A stretch of DNA of 64,000 bases from Mycolicibacterium sp. S2-37 (GTDB lineage Bacteria > Actinomycetota > Actinomycetes > Mycobacteriales > Mycobacteriaceae): positions 186,001-250,000 of the forward strand of contig NZ_JAFEVR010000002.1 of the NCBI RefSeq assembly GCF_017352375.1. Direction: 5' to 3'. Within the stretch, counting starts at the first letter, position 1. The number at the start of each line of letters is the position of its first letter. Shown one piece after another: positions 1 to 8,752 of this stretch. The notes beneath the pieces are model-generated. The model worked only from the letters and a program-made list of their open reading frames with translations, ran no database searches and was not told where the DNA came from. The translations under genes and the position numbers were made by a program.

Positions 1-1
1 G

Positions 2-679
2 AAGTTCTACGCCACGCCGCCGGTCGACGGCGCGTTCTGCCGTTACGTCACCATCGACGACGACATGGCTCATCCCGTACCGGACTCCGTATCCGACGAA
101 GCCGCCGCGCTTCTCGAGCCGCTCTCGGTCGCGATCGCCACGATGCGCAAGGCGCGCGTCGCGCCCGGCACCTCGATCCTGATCGCCGGCGCGGGACCGA
201 TCGGGGTGATCTGCGCGCAGACCGCACGCGCCTTCGGTGCCGCGCGCATCGTCGTCACCGATCTGGTCGGATCCCGGCGTGAGCGGGCGCTGCAGTTCGG
301 CGCCACCGAGGTCCTCGATCCCGCCGTCGCCGACATCTCGGCCATCGACCCCGTCGATGCCTTCGTCGACGCCACCGGCGTACCCGCGGCCGTGATGAGC
401 GGCATCAAGGCGGTGGGGCCGGCCGGACACGTCGTCCTGGTCGGCATGGGCGCCGACGAGTACCCGTTGCCGGTGAGCCATATCGCCAACCACGAGATCA
501 ACCTGACCGGCGTGTTCCGCTATACCGATACATGGCCTGCGGCAATTCATCTCGTGCAGTCCGGCGCCGTCGATCTCGACGCGATGGTCACCGCCCGATA
601 CGACCTCGAACACGTCGCCGACGCACTCGACAGCGACACCGACCCCGCCAGCCTCAAGTCGATCGTGAGCCCGTCATGA
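2..679 (+). CDS. Zinc-dependent medium-chain alcohol/polyol dehydrogenase, 3' part only
   Basis: This gene is cut by the left window edge. The reading frame is open from base 2, and about 225 C-terminal residues are visible. They carry the Rossmann nucleotide-binding motif GAGPIG and match the sorbitol/L-iditol 2-dehydrogenase branch, including the YATPPVDGAF stretch near the visible start. The catalytic zinc-binding N-terminal domain lies outside the window. The likely reaction is NAD-dependent oxidation of a polyol to a ketose. The stop codon overlaps the start of the following SDR gene (ATGA), so the two are translationally coupled and head the polyol operon running to 7264. The family is clear; the exact substrate is inferred only from the operon. 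Confidence 0.85.
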   Translation, partial: KFYATPPVDGAFCRYVTIDDDMAHPVPDSVSDEAAALLEPLSVAIATMRKARVAPGTSILIAGAGPIGVICAQTARAFGAARIVVTDLVGSRRERALQFGATEVLDPAVADISAIDPVDAFVDATGVPAAVMSGIKAVGPAGHVVLVGMGADEYPLPVSHIANHEINLTGVFRYTDTWPAAIHLVQSGAVDLDAMVTARYDLEHVADALDSDTDPASLKSIVSPS

Positions 680-1443
680 CCCAGAGCAATCCATTCGATC
701 TCTCCGGCCGCACCGCTCTGGTGACCGGCGGCAACCAGGGGCTGGGCCGGGCGTTCGCGTTCGGGCTCGCCCAGGCCGGCGCGCAGGTGGCGATCTCCGG
801 CCGCAACGCCGAACGCAACGCCACCACCGTTGCCGATGCCGCCGATGCCGGGCTCACGCTGCATCCCATCACCGCCGACATCACCTCACAGGCCGACGTC
901 GACCGGATGACCGCCGAGGCCGTGACCGCTCTGGGACAGGTCGACATCCTGGTCAACAACGCCGGCACCTGCTACCACGCCGAATCGTGGGACGTCACCG
1001 AGCAGCAGTGGGACGACGTGTTCGATCTCAACGTCAAGGCGCTGTGGGCGTGTTCGCTGTCGGTCGGCGCGCACATGCGCGAACGCGGGACGGGTTCGAT
1101 CGTCAACATCGGCTCCATGTCGGGGCTCATCGTCAACCGCCCGCAGTGGCAACCGGCCTACAACGCCTCGAAGGCGGCCGTGCACCACCTCACCAAATCG
1201 CTTGCCGCCGAATGGGCACCGCTCGGTATCCGGGTCAACGCGGTCGCCCCAGGATATGTGAAGACCGATATGGCTCCGGTGGACCGGCCCGAGTTCAAAC
1301 AGCACTGGATCGACGACGCCCCGATGCTGCGTTACGCGCTGCCCGAGGAGATCGCGCCCAGCGTGGTGTTCCTGGCAAGTGACGCAGCCTCTTTCATCAC
1401 CGGTTCCGTACTGGTCGCCGACGGCGGGTACACCGTATGGTGA
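676..1443 (+). CDS. SDR-family NAD(P)-dependent polyol/sugar dehydrogenase
   Basis: A 255-residue classical short-chain dehydrogenase. It has the cofactor motif TGGNQGLG near residue 17, NNAG near 90, a catalytic serine in the IGSMSG stretch, and YNASK (Tyr and Lys of the catalytic triad) near 157. The C-terminal SDR signature (PGYVKTDM, then DGGY) is intact. The ATG at 676 overlaps the preceding dehydrogenase stop, which fixes the start although the frame is open further upstream. It overlaps the next dehydrogenase by 7 bases. In this operon it probably oxidises a sugar alcohol or the keto product of one of the zinc enzymes. The family is certain; the substrate is not visible in the sequence. 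Confidence 0.88.
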   Translation: MTQSNPFDLSGRTALVTGGNQGLGRAFAFGLAQAGAQVAISGRNAERNATTVADAADAGLTLHPITADITSQADVDRMTAEAVTALGQVDILVNNAGTCYHAESWDVTEQQWDDVFDLNVKALWACSLSVGAHMRERGTGSIVNIGSMSGLIVNRPQWQPAYNASKAAVHHLTKSLAAEWAPLGIRVNAVAPGYVKTDMAPVDRPEFKQHWIDDAPMLRYALPEEIAPSVVFLASDAASFITGSVLVADGGYTVW

Positions 1444-2486
1444 CCGCGGCGCTCAACCGCCGGGTGGTGGTCAACGCGATCGACGACGTCGTCCTCGAGA
1501 CGGCCGCCGAGGCTCAACCGCAGCCGGGGGAGGCCCGGGTGCGCACCACGGTTGTCGGCATCTGCGGCTCGGATCTGCACGCCGCGTGCGGTCGCCACCC
1601 GTTCATCGAACTGCCGTACCGGCCCGGACACGAGGCGGTCGGGGTGGTCGACGCCGTCGGCGCCGGGGTCGACGAGACCTGGCTCGGCAAGCGCGTGACG
1701 ATCGAACCGAACCTCGCCTGCGGGCAGTGCACCCAGTGCCGCGCCGGGCGCTACAACATCTGCCGCGACCTGCTGGTGTTCGGCTGCCAGACCGCCGGCG
1801 CACTGGCCGATTCGTTCACCATCGCCGCCGACCGGCTGGTCGCGCTGCCGGCGGACCTCGATGACCGGCACGCGATCCTGATCGAACCGCTCGCCACCCC
1901 GGTGCACACAGTGCGACGGGCCGCCGAGCTCGTCGGCGACCTGCGCGGCAGGCCGGTCGTGGTGATCGGCGCGGGACCGATCGGGCTGTTCACCCTACTG
2001 GCGGCCCGGCACGCGGGCGCGCGGGTGGTCGTCGCCGACCTGCTCGAGTCCAAGCGGGCCAGGGCCGAACGCCTGGGCGCCGTCGGCACCTTCGACCCGG
2101 CCGACCCCGGCGCGGTCGACGCCGCACTCGCCGTCCTGGGCGGACCGGCCGCGGTGGTGATCGACTGCGTCTCCAGGGAGAGCTCGGTCGCCCAGGCCGT
2201 CGAACTGGTCGACAAGGGCGGCGCCGTGATGATCGTCGGTGTCGCCCAGGGCGCGACGCCGGTGCCGCTCGGGCTGATCCAGGACCGGGAACTGGCGCTG
2301 GTCGGCAACCTGATGTACGTCCGGGAGGACTTCACCGCCGCGCTCGATCTGCTCGCCGCGGGGGCCGTACCCGTCGACGAGATCATCAGCGCCGCATTCG
2401 ACATCGACCACGCCGCCGAGGCGTTCGCGGCATCAGCCGACGCGGAGAACGTCAAGGTGCTCGTGACAGTTGGGAGTCCGACATGA
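1437..2486 (+). CDS. Zinc-dependent alcohol dehydrogenase (polyol dehydrogenase type)
   Basis: A 349-residue medium-chain dehydrogenase, full length for the family. The catalytic zinc site is seen as GICGSDLH (Cys near 43) and RPGHEAVG. The structural zinc site has its four cysteines in CGQCTQCRAGRYNIC. The Rossmann motif is GAGPIG near residue 180. It is similar to the partial dehydrogenase at the window start, so the operon encodes two zinc enzymes plus an SDR, perhaps for different polyols or successive oxidations. It overlaps the SDR gene by 7 bases and the ATPase gene by 4 (ATGA), so it is co-translated with both. The substrate is inferred as a sugar alcohol. Confidence 0.88.
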   Translation: MVTAALNRRVVVNAIDDVVLETAAEAQPQPGEARVRTTVVGICGSDLHAACGRHPFIELPYRPGHEAVGVVDAVGAGVDETWLGKRVTIEPNLACGQCTQCRAGRYNICRDLLVFGCQTAGALADSFTIAADRLVALPADLDDRHAILIEPLATPVHTVRRAAELVGDLRGRPVVVIGAGPIGLFTLLAARHAGARVVVADLLESKRARAERLGAVGTFDPADPGAVDAALAVLGGPAAVVIDCVSRESSVAQAVELVDKGGAVMIVGVAQGATPVPLGLIQDRELALVGNLMYVREDFTAALDLLAAGAVPVDEIISAAFDIDHAAEAFAASADAENVKVLVTVGSPT

Positions 2487-4018
2487 CGCAGGCGCTTCTG
2501 GAGTGCACCGACGTCCACAAGAGCTTCGGCGGAGTGCCCGTCCTCAAAGGCATCACGCTCAACCTCCAACCCGGCACCGTCACCGCGCTCGCCGGTGAGA
2601 ACGGGGCGGGCAAGTCCACGCTCATGAAGATCGTCAGCGGCCAGTACACCGCCGACCACGGCACCGTGACCGTGCAGGGCACCCAGCTCGCCGCGGGAAA
2701 CACCAAGGACGCCGTCCGGCACGGCGTCGCGATCGTGCCGCAGGAGCTGGCCTCCATCGAGGACATGACGGTCTACGAGAACCTCTTCGTCGGAAGGGAA
2801 CTCACCGTCGGCCCGTTCCTGAACCGGCGCGCGATGATCGACGAGGCCCGCGACGCCCTCGGCGTGTTCGGCGTGAACATCAACCCGGCGTCCCGCATGG
2901 GCAGCCTGCCGGTCGGGCTGCGCCAGATCGTCGAGATCGTCAAGGCGGCGCGCACCGGCGCACGGGTGGTGATGCTCGACGAGCCCACGTCGGCGATCTC
3001 CGAGCGCGAGGTCGAAGGGCTGTACACCATCATCCGGAAGCTGCGCGAACACGGTGTCGCCATGGTGTACACCACCCACAAGATGGCCGAGATCCGCGCG
3101 ATCGCCGACCGGGTGGTCGTGTTGCGCGACGGCGGCCTCATCCTCGACAAGGACATCACCGAGGTCTCCGACGACGACATCGTCACCGCGATGATCGGCC
3201 GCGAACTCGACACCCTGTTTCCCGAGCGCCCCGAGCCGACCGCCGAAGCCGTTCTCGAGGTGCGCAACCTCCAGGTCGACGGTGCATCCGAACCCGTGTC
3301 GTTCAGCGTGCGGGCCGGCGAGATCGTCGGCCTGGCCGGACTGGTCGGGGCGGGCCGCACCGAACTGCTCGAGGCGATCTTCGGGGCGCGGCACACCACC
3401 GCAGGTGACATCGTCGTACGGGGGAGGACCGTCAAACGCAACCAACCCGCCGCCGCGATCTCCGCCGGAATGGCGATGGTGCCAGAGGATCGCAAGATCT
3501 CCGGTGTCGTGCTGTCGATGAGCGTGCTGGACAACGGTTCCCTGCCCCGGCTGTCGTCGTTCTCGATCGCCGGCTGGCTGCGCGCGAAGGCCCGCAACAC
3601 CGCGGTATCTGATGTTATGAAGTCGGTGCGGCTGCGCAGCCGCGGGCTGAGCCAGGAGGTCGGCACCCTGTCAGGAGGCAACCAGCAGAAGGTGGTGCTG
3701 GCGCGCTGGCTGACCGGCACCGTCAACGTGCTGCTGCTCGACGAGCCGACCCGCGGCGTCGACGTCGGCGCCCGAAGCGAGATCTATCGCATCATCACCG
3801 AATTCGCCGCACAGGGCATGGCCGTGGTGATGGCGTCCTCGGATATGCCCGAAGTCGTCGGACTGTCCCATCGGGCATTCGTCATGCGCGGCGGCGCGTT
3901 CGTCGGCGAACTCGACCGGGATGCGCTCGACCACCCCGAAGTGCAGGAGTCGGTGTTCCGGCTGGCGACCGCGCTCGACGCCAAACCGGAGCGAAACGAT
4001 CAGGAGGCAGCATCGTGA
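2483..4018 (+). CDS. Sugar ABC transporter ATPase, RbsA/MglA type with two nucleotide-binding domains
   Basis: At 511 residues this is the usual length of a double-domain carbohydrate ABC ATPase. The first domain has Walker A GENGAGKST near residue 39 and Walker B MLDEPTSA. The second has the degenerate Walker A GLVGAGRTE typical of this family, signature LSGGNQQK and Walker B LLDEPTRG. It energises uptake through the permease encoded immediately downstream. Its stop overlaps the permease GTG start (GTGA). Together with the permease and the two binding proteins it forms a complete CUT2-family importer (one ATPase with two domains, a permease acting as a homodimer). Confidence 0.93.
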   Translation: MTQALLECTDVHKSFGGVPVLKGITLNLQPGTVTALAGENGAGKSTLMKIVSGQYTADHGTVTVQGTQLAAGNTKDAVRHGVAIVPQELASIEDMTVYENLFVGRELTVGPFLNRRAMIDEARDALGVFGVNINPASRMGSLPVGLRQIVEIVKAARTGARVVMLDEPTSAISEREVEGLYTIIRKLREHGVAMVYTTHKMAEIRAIADRVVVLRDGGLILDKDITEVSDDDIVTAMIGRELDTLFPERPEPTAEAVLEVRNLQVDGASEPVSFSVRAGEIVGLAGLVGAGRTELLEAIFGARHTTAGDIVVRGRTVKRNQPAAAISAGMAMVPEDRKISGVVLSMSVLDNGSLPRLSSFSIAGWLRAKARNTAVSDVMKSVRLRSRGLSQEVGTLSGGNQQKVVLARWLTGTVNVLLLDEPTRGVDVGARSEIYRIITEFAAQGMAVVMASSDMPEVVGLSHRAFVMRGGAFVGELDRDALDHPEVQESVFRLATALDAKPERNDQEAAS

Positions 4019-5055
4019 CCACCAAGCTCGACAGCGAAGACACCGCGCCCAAGGGCACCGGTGGCACGACGGTCGCGTCGCCGATCACCGGCGAGCCGGT
4101 GAAGCTGTTCAGTAAGGAATGGCTGGGCGGGATCGCGCTGCGCTACGCGATGGTCATCATCATGCTGTTGGTGATCGCCTACTTCAGTTATCGCAGTGCG
4201 CGTTTCGGCACCGTCGACAACCTGGTCACCATCCTGGTCGCAGCCGCCCCCTTCGCGTTGATCGCACTGGGCCAGACCCTGGTGGTGCTGACCGGCGGGA
4301 TCGATCTGTCGGTGGGCAGCGTGATCGCGGTGTCGGCGATGGCCGGGGCGGCGACAGCCAAGGCCAACCCGGGCCAGGTGTGGATGACGGTACTGGTGGC
4401 CATGCTGGTGGGGCTGGCTGTCGGTTCGGTCAACGGAATCCTGGTCTCACGAATCAATGTTCCACCGTTCATTGCGACGTTGGGCACGCTGACGGCCGGA
4501 TCGGGGCTCGCCTACGTGATCGGTGGCGGCGCCCCCATCAATGGTCTGCCCGCGGAGTTCGGCTCGATCGCCAACACCAAGATCCTCGGCCTGCAGATCC
4601 CGGTGCTGCTCATGATCGTCGGTATCATCGTGCTCGCCGTGGTGATGAAGCGGACCACCTACGGCATGCGGGTCTACGCCGTGGGCGGTAACCGCAACGC
4701 CGCCGAGATCGCCGGCATCAACGCCCGCAACGTGCTGTTCAGCGTCTACGCGATCTCCGGTCTGCTGGCGGGACTCTCCGGCGTCATGCTGGCCTCCCGG
4801 GTGATCTCCGGCCCGCCGAACCTGGGCCAGGGCTACGAGCTCGACGCCATCGCGGCGGTCGTCATCGGTGGCGCCAGCCTGATGGGCGGACGGGGAACGA
4901 TCTGGGGAACGGTGTTGGGGCTGTTCATCATCCAGACCCTCAACAACGGCCTGGACATCCTGGTGGTGCCCGCCTACTGGCAGGACGTCATCAAGGGTGT
5001 GCTCATCGTCGCGGCCGTCGCCGTCGACGTCTGGTCCTCACGACGGCGAACGTGA
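4015..5055 (+). CDS. Sugar ABC transporter permease, RbsC type
   Basis: A 346-residue polytopic membrane protein with roughly ten hydrophobic segments. It carries family hallmarks such as the GGIDLSVGS stretch near residue 97, [10 protein letters not shown], and the cytoplasmic loop [13 protein letters not shown] that contacts the ATPase. The GTG start at 4015 overlaps the ATPase stop and follows the ribosome site AGGAGG. An N-terminal tail of about 40 hydrophilic residues precedes the first membrane segment. It is the membrane channel of the CUT2 polyol/sugar importer. Confidence 0.93.
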   Translation: MTTKLDSEDTAPKGTGGTTVASPITGEPVKLFSKEWLGGIALRYAMVIIMLLVIAYFSYRSARFGTVDNLVTILVAAAPFALIALGQTLVVLTGGIDLSVGSVIAVSAMAGAATAKANPGQVWMTVLVAMLVGLAVGSVNGILVSRINVPPFIATLGTLTAGSGLAYVIGGGAPINGLPAEFGSIANTKILGLQIPVLLMIVGIIVLAVVMKRTTYGMRVYAVGGNRNAAEIAGINARNVLFSVYAISGLLAGLSGVMLASRVISGPPNLGQGYELDAIAAVVIGGASLMGGRGTIWGTVLGLFIIQTLNNGLDILVVPAYWQDVIKGVLIVAAVAVDVWSSRRRT

Positions 5056-5119
5056 CCTGGCGAACGTGACGCCTCCCGCGCATCGAAAACCCAGCAGATC
5101 AACGAGAAAGAGAAAGCAC

Positions 5120-6169
5120 ATGAGATTGCCGACGAAGATGTTCGCGATCGCCTCCGCCACCGCGGTGGGACTGACCCTGACGGCGTGCGGAGCAGGTGAC
5201 ACCGAGGCCAACAGCGACACCACCCGCATCGGGGTCACGGTGTACGACATGAGCTCGTTCATCACCGCCGGCAAGGAGGGGATGGATCAGTACGCCAAGG
5301 ACAACAACATCGAACTGGTGTGGAACTCGGCCAATCTCGACGTCGCCACCCAGGCCAGCCAGGTCGACTCGATGATCAACCAGGGCGTCGACGCGATCAT
5401 CGTCGTTCCCGTGCAGGCCGATTCACTCGGCCCGCAGGTGGCCTCGGCCAAGGCCAAGGGCATTCCGCTGGTGCCGGTCAACGCCGCGCTCAACAGTCCC
5501 GACGTGGCGGCCAGCGTGCAGCCCGACGACGTGGCCGCCGGTGAGCAGGAGATGCAGATGATGGCCGACCGCCTCGGCGGCCGCGGCAACATCGTCGTCC
5601 TGCAGGGTCCGCTGGGCCAGTCCGGAGAGATCGACCGCACCAAGGGCATCAACAATGTGCTGTCGCGCTACCCGGACATCCGGATCCTCGCGATGGACAC
5701 CGCCAACTGGAAGCGCGACGAAGCCGTCAACAAGATGAAGAACTGGATCTCCGGTTTCGGCGATCAGATCAACGGCGTGGTCGCGGAGAACGACGACATG
5801 GGTCTCGGTGCGCTTCAGGCGCTCAAGGAATCCGGCCGGAACGGGGTGCCGATCGTGGGCATCGACGGTATCGAGGACGGACTGAACGCCGTCAAGAGCG
5901 GTGAGTTCATCGGCACCTCACTGCAGAACGGCACGGTGGAACTGTCCGCCGGGCTGGCCGTGGCCAACAAGCTCGCCAAGGGCGAACAGGTCAACACCAA
6001 GCCGGTCTACATCATGCCTGCCATCACCAAGGACAACGTCGATGTCGCGATCGAGCACGTCGTCACCCAGCGCCAGAAGTTCCTCGACGGACTCACCGAG
6101 CTGACCAACAAGAACCTGGAGACCGGCGACATCGCCTACGAGGGCATCCCCGGCCAGAAGCAGCCGTAA
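5120..6169 (+). CDS. Polyol/sugar-binding lipoprotein of the ABC importer, copy 1
   Basis: A 349-residue periplasmic-binding protein of the RbsB/type I class with a lipoprotein signal: a basic N-terminus, a hydrophobic stretch and lipobox LTAC with Cys near residue 22. The ATG follows a GAGAAAG ribosome site; the frame is open upstream but overlaps the permease gene. The mature protein is very close to the product of 6209-7264. From memory, the pair resembles the xylitol- and D-threitol-binding proteins of M. smegmatis (MSMEG_3598/3599), so a sugar-alcohol ligand is likely. Differences from copy 2 cluster at candidate ligand contacts (NSANLD versus NSANND, AENDD versus SQNDD), which suggests a different ligand preference. 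Confidence 0.9.
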   Translation: MRLPTKMFAIASATAVGLTLTACGAGDTEANSDTTRIGVTVYDMSSFITAGKEGMDQYAKDNNIELVWNSANLDVATQASQVDSMINQGVDAIIVVPVQADSLGPQVASAKAKGIPLVPVNAALNSPDVAASVQPDDVAAGEQEMQMMADRLGGRGNIVVLQGPLGQSGEIDRTKGINNVLSRYPDIRILAMDTANWKRDEAVNKMKNWISGFGDQINGVVAENDDMGLGALQALKESGRNGVPIVGIDGIEDGLNAVKSGEFIGTSLQNGTVELSAGLAVANKLAKGEQVNTKPVYIMPAITKDNVDVAIEHVVTQRQKFLDGLTELTNKNLETGDIAYEGIPGQKQP

Positions 6170-6208
6170 CCCACTCAACAACAACACCATTCGAAGAGAG
6201 CAGACAAC

Positions 6209-7264
6209 ATGAAGCTGACCAGGAAGATCCTGGCGATCGCCTCGGCGGGCGCACTGGGTCTCGGATTGACGGCCTGCGGCGCGGGCGACACCGAGGCCAA
6301 CAGCGACACCACCCGCATCGGGGTCACGGTGTACGACATGAGCTCGTTCATCACCGCCGGCAAGGAGGGCATGGAGACCTTCGCCAAGGCCAAGAACATC
6401 GAGCTGGTGTGGAACTCGGCCAACAACGACGTCGCCACCCAGGCCAGCCAGGTCGACTCGATGATCAACCAGGGCGTGGACGCGATCATCGTCGTTCCCG
6501 TGCAGGCGGATTCCCTGGGCCCGCAGGTGGCCTCGGCCAAGGCCAAGGGCATCCCGTTGCTGGCGGTGAACGCCGCCCTGGAATCGACCGATCTGGCCGG
6601 CAACGTGCAACCCGACGACGTGGCCGCCGGTGAGCAGGAGATGCAGATGATGGCCGACCGTCTGGGCGGCCGGGGCAACATCGTGATCCTGCAGGGGCCG
6701 CTCGGTGGTTCCGGTGAGATCAACCGCGGCAAAGGCATCGACAACGTGCTGGCCCGCTATCCGGACATCCGGGTGCTGGCCAAGGACACCGCGAACTGGA
6801 AGCGCGACGAGGCCGTCAACAAGATGAAGAACTGGATCTCGAGCTTCGGCCCGCAGATCAACGGCGTGGTCAGCCAGAACGACGATATGGGTCTCGGTGC
6901 GCTGCAGGCGCTCAAGGAGGCCGGTCGCACCGATGTACCGATCGTGGGCATCGACGGTATCGAGGACGGACTGAACGCCGTGAAGAGCGGTGAGTTCATC
7001 GGCACCTCACTGCAGAACGGCACCGTGGAGCTGTCGGCCGGGCTGGCGGTGGCCGACGCGCTGGTCAAGGGCGAGCCGGTCAAGACCGACCCGGTCTACG
7101 TGATGCCGGCCATCACCAAGGACAACGTCGACGTGGCGATCCAGCACGTGGTCACCGAACGTCAGCAGTTCCTCGACGGGTTGGTCGAGCTCACCGAAAA
7201 GAACCTCAAGTCCGGCGACATCGCCTACGAGGGCATCCCCGGCCAGCAGCAGCCGCAGCCCTGA
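6209..7264 (+). CDS. Polyol/sugar-binding lipoprotein of the ABC importer, copy 2
   Basis: A 351-residue paralogue of the preceding gene, 39 bases downstream, with the same lipobox (LTAC) and the same type I periplasmic-binding fold. Long nucleotide runs are shared base for base with copy 1, including 83 bases (5198-5280 equals 6287-6369), which indicates a recent tandem duplication or gene conversion. The start is ATG with an AGAGAG ribosome site. From memory this copy reads closest to the M. smegmatis xylitol-binding protein. It is the last gene of the operon; a perfect 17-bp inverted repeat follows 13 bases after the stop. The ligand assignment is a hypothesis. Confidence 0.9.
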   Translation: MKLTRKILAIASAGALGLGLTACGAGDTEANSDTTRIGVTVYDMSSFITAGKEGMETFAKAKNIELVWNSANNDVATQASQVDSMINQGVDAIIVVPVQADSLGPQVASAKAKGIPLLAVNAALESTDLAGNVQPDDVAAGEQEMQMMADRLGGRGNIVILQGPLGGSGEINRGKGIDNVLARYPDIRVLAKDTANWKRDEAVNKMKNWISSFGPQINGVVSQNDDMGLGALQALKEAGRTDVPIVGIDGIEDGLNAVKSGEFIGTSLQNGTVELSAGLAVADALVKGEPVKTDPVYVMPAITKDNVDVAIQHVVTERQQFLDGLVELTEKNLKSGDIAYEGIPGQQQPQP

Positions 7265-7277
7265 CCCCACGCCGCCG

Positions 7278-7333
7278 CGAAGCTGAACTTCTCCGCGCCG
7301 ATCCCCCGATCGCCGTGGAGAAGTTCAGCTTCG
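7278..7333. terminator. Long perfect inverted repeat between convergent genes (candidate bidirectional terminator)
   Basis: The arms 7278-7294 and 7317-7333 are perfect reverse complements over 17 bases, separated by 22 bases. The repeat lies between the end of the polyol operon and the end of the convergent lipoprotein gene. There is no T-run on either side, so the termination role is inferred from position and stem strength. Confidence 0.6.
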
Positions 7334-7338
7334 GCAGG

Positions 7339-7965
7339 CTATCCGCCGGCGGTGCTCGTCGGCGGGGCGATGGGCGCTCCCGCCGGAACCTCCAGGTACT
7401 GCGGCACGAACGCCTCGGTGGAGAACGCGAACCCCTTGCCGGACCGTTCGCTCAGGCATGAAATCCCGGACGCCTCCTGCACATTGCAGCGAAAGCCCGC
7501 CGCCGCCAGCACCTGATTGAACTGCAGGACGTTGGCGGGTCCGGGTTCCGGGTCGAACGGCGCGCCCTCGAGTGCGGCGAAGGCCGCGTCACCATCGCGG
7601 TTCAGCACGATCGCATTGGGGGTGGTCTCCTGCCCGGCGGCGTCGAGCACGGTCTCGGGCGCACCGGGGACGTCGAGGTCCGCGCCGTCCGCGGCCTGGC
7701 ATCCCGCCTGGATCCGCGGGACGATCGCGCACTGCCAACGCCCCGACGGCGTCGTGAAGAAGTACTGGGTGACGCCGTCGACCGGCGCGCCATAGTAGAA
7801 CGCGTTGACCAGGTTGGTGCTGTTCAGCGCAGGCGCCGCAGTGCTGGTCGGGCCGGCTGCCGCAGAGGGACGAGGCTCGTCGTTGTTGACGACGGTGGGC
7901 GTGGTGCAGCCGACCGTCATCAGGGCCGTCGTCACGGCCAGGGTTGTCAGGATCTTCGCTCGCAT
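7339..7965 (-). CDS. Secreted lipoprotein of unknown function
   Basis: A 208-residue protein with a lipoprotein signal peptide: MRAKIL start, hydrophobic core and a Cys at about residue 19 in the sequence MTVGC. A low-complexity Pro/Ser/Ala/Thr linker follows, then a globular domain with four further cysteines that could form two disulfides (around ...WQCAIVPRIQAGCQAAD... and ...FRCNVQEASGISC...). This is typical of small mycobacterial envelope lipoproteins. The ATG at 7965 places the signal peptide at the N-terminus; the frame is open for 100 codons upstream but would bury the signal. No enzymatic motif was recognised. It is convergent with the polyol operon. Confidence 0.7.
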   Translation of the reverse strand: MRAKILTTLAVTTALMTVGCTTPTVVNNDEPRPSAAAGPTSTAAPALNSTNLVNAFYYGAPVDGVTQYFFTTPSGRWQCAIVPRIQAGCQAADGADLDVPGAPETVLDAAGQETTPNAIVLNRDGDAAFAALEGAPFDPEPGPANVLQFNQVLAAAGFRCNVQEASGISCLSERSGKGFAFSTEAFVPQYLEVPAGAPIAPPTSTAGG

Positions 7966-8014
7966 ATCGGCTACCCAGCGTGCCCGACGCCGGTCGCCGC
8001 GCACGCGGCGGGGG

Positions 8015-8752
8015 TCAGCCCACCCGCGTGGCCAGCAGCTCCCGCAGCGTCCACGCGTTGCGCACCGCGTGTCCGCCCAGGTCGTTGTTGAAGTACACGA
8101 CCACCCGCCGGCCCTCGCCCGCCCACCCGGCGATCCGGTCGGCCCACCCGCGCAGCGCGTCATCCGGATACGATCCGGCGTACAGCGAGTCCTGATCCGG
8201 CCCGTGCAGCCGCACGTAGACCAGATCGCTCGTCGCGCGCGGCACACACGGCATACCGGCGCCACTCATCACCACGTACGCCGCACGGTGGCGTTCCAGC
8301 ATGGCGAACACGTCCGGGTGGTTCCACGACGCGTGGCGCAGCTCCATGGCCACCGGGATCCAGTTCGGCATCAGCGTCAGGAAATGGTCCAGCCGGGCGT
8401 CGTCGCGTTCGAGGGCCGGGTGCAGCTGTACCAACAGGGCTTCGCGCTTGTCACCCAACGCGGTCCAGCACCGTTCGAAGCGTTCGATCCATGGTTCCGG
8501 GGTGCCCAGCCTGCGATAGTGCGTCAGCCCGCGGTGAGCCTTGACCGACATGGTGAATCCGGCGGGCAGGCGGTCGCGCCACCCGGCGAAGGTCGCGTCG
8601 CGCGGCCACCGATAGAAGCTGGCGTTGAGCTCGACGGTGTCGAACTCCTCGACGTAGCGGGCCAGCCGCTTGGCCACCGGCAGCCCGGGCCGGTAGAGCA
8701 CGTCCGCCCAATGGTCGTAAGACCACCCCGACGTGCCGATCCTGACGGTCAT
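8015..8752 (-). CDS. DUF72 family protein (YecE-like TIM-barrel)
   Basis: A 245-residue protein beginning MTVRIGTSGWSYDHW, the hallmark N-terminus of DUF72. Other family stretches are ELNASFYRWP, FTMSVKAHRGLTHY and a C-terminal VVYFNNDLGGHAV. The family adopts a TIM-barrel-like fold; a nuclease or DNA-processing role has been suggested but is not proven. The ATG at 8752 shares one base with the stop of the HhH gene (TGATG), so the two are translationally coupled. That link to a DNA-repair-like protein is the main functional clue. Confidence 0.87.
   Translation of the reverse strand: MTVRIGTSGWSYDHWADVLYRPGLPVAKRLARYVEEFDTVELNASFYRWPRDATFAGWRDRLPAGFTMSVKAHRGLTHYRRLGTPEPWIERFERCWTALGDKREALLVQLHPALERDDARLDHFLTLMPNWIPVAMELRHASWNHPDVFAMLERHRAAYVVMSGAGMPCVPRATSDLVYVRLHGPDQDSLYAGSYPDDALRGWADRIAGWAGEGRRVVVYFNNDLGGHAVRNAWTLRELLATRVG

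Noticed and set aside
1751..3445. A 564-codon open frame on the minus strand.
   Set aside because: It is antisense to the second dehydrogenase and the ABC ATPase, both with clear motifs. Long antisense frames are expected at this GC content; its composition is low-complexity and matches no family.
5044..5069. Short direct repeat GGCGAACGTGAC around the permease stop codon.
   Set aside because: Two 12-base copies only, no symmetry; most likely a local slippage product rather than a site.
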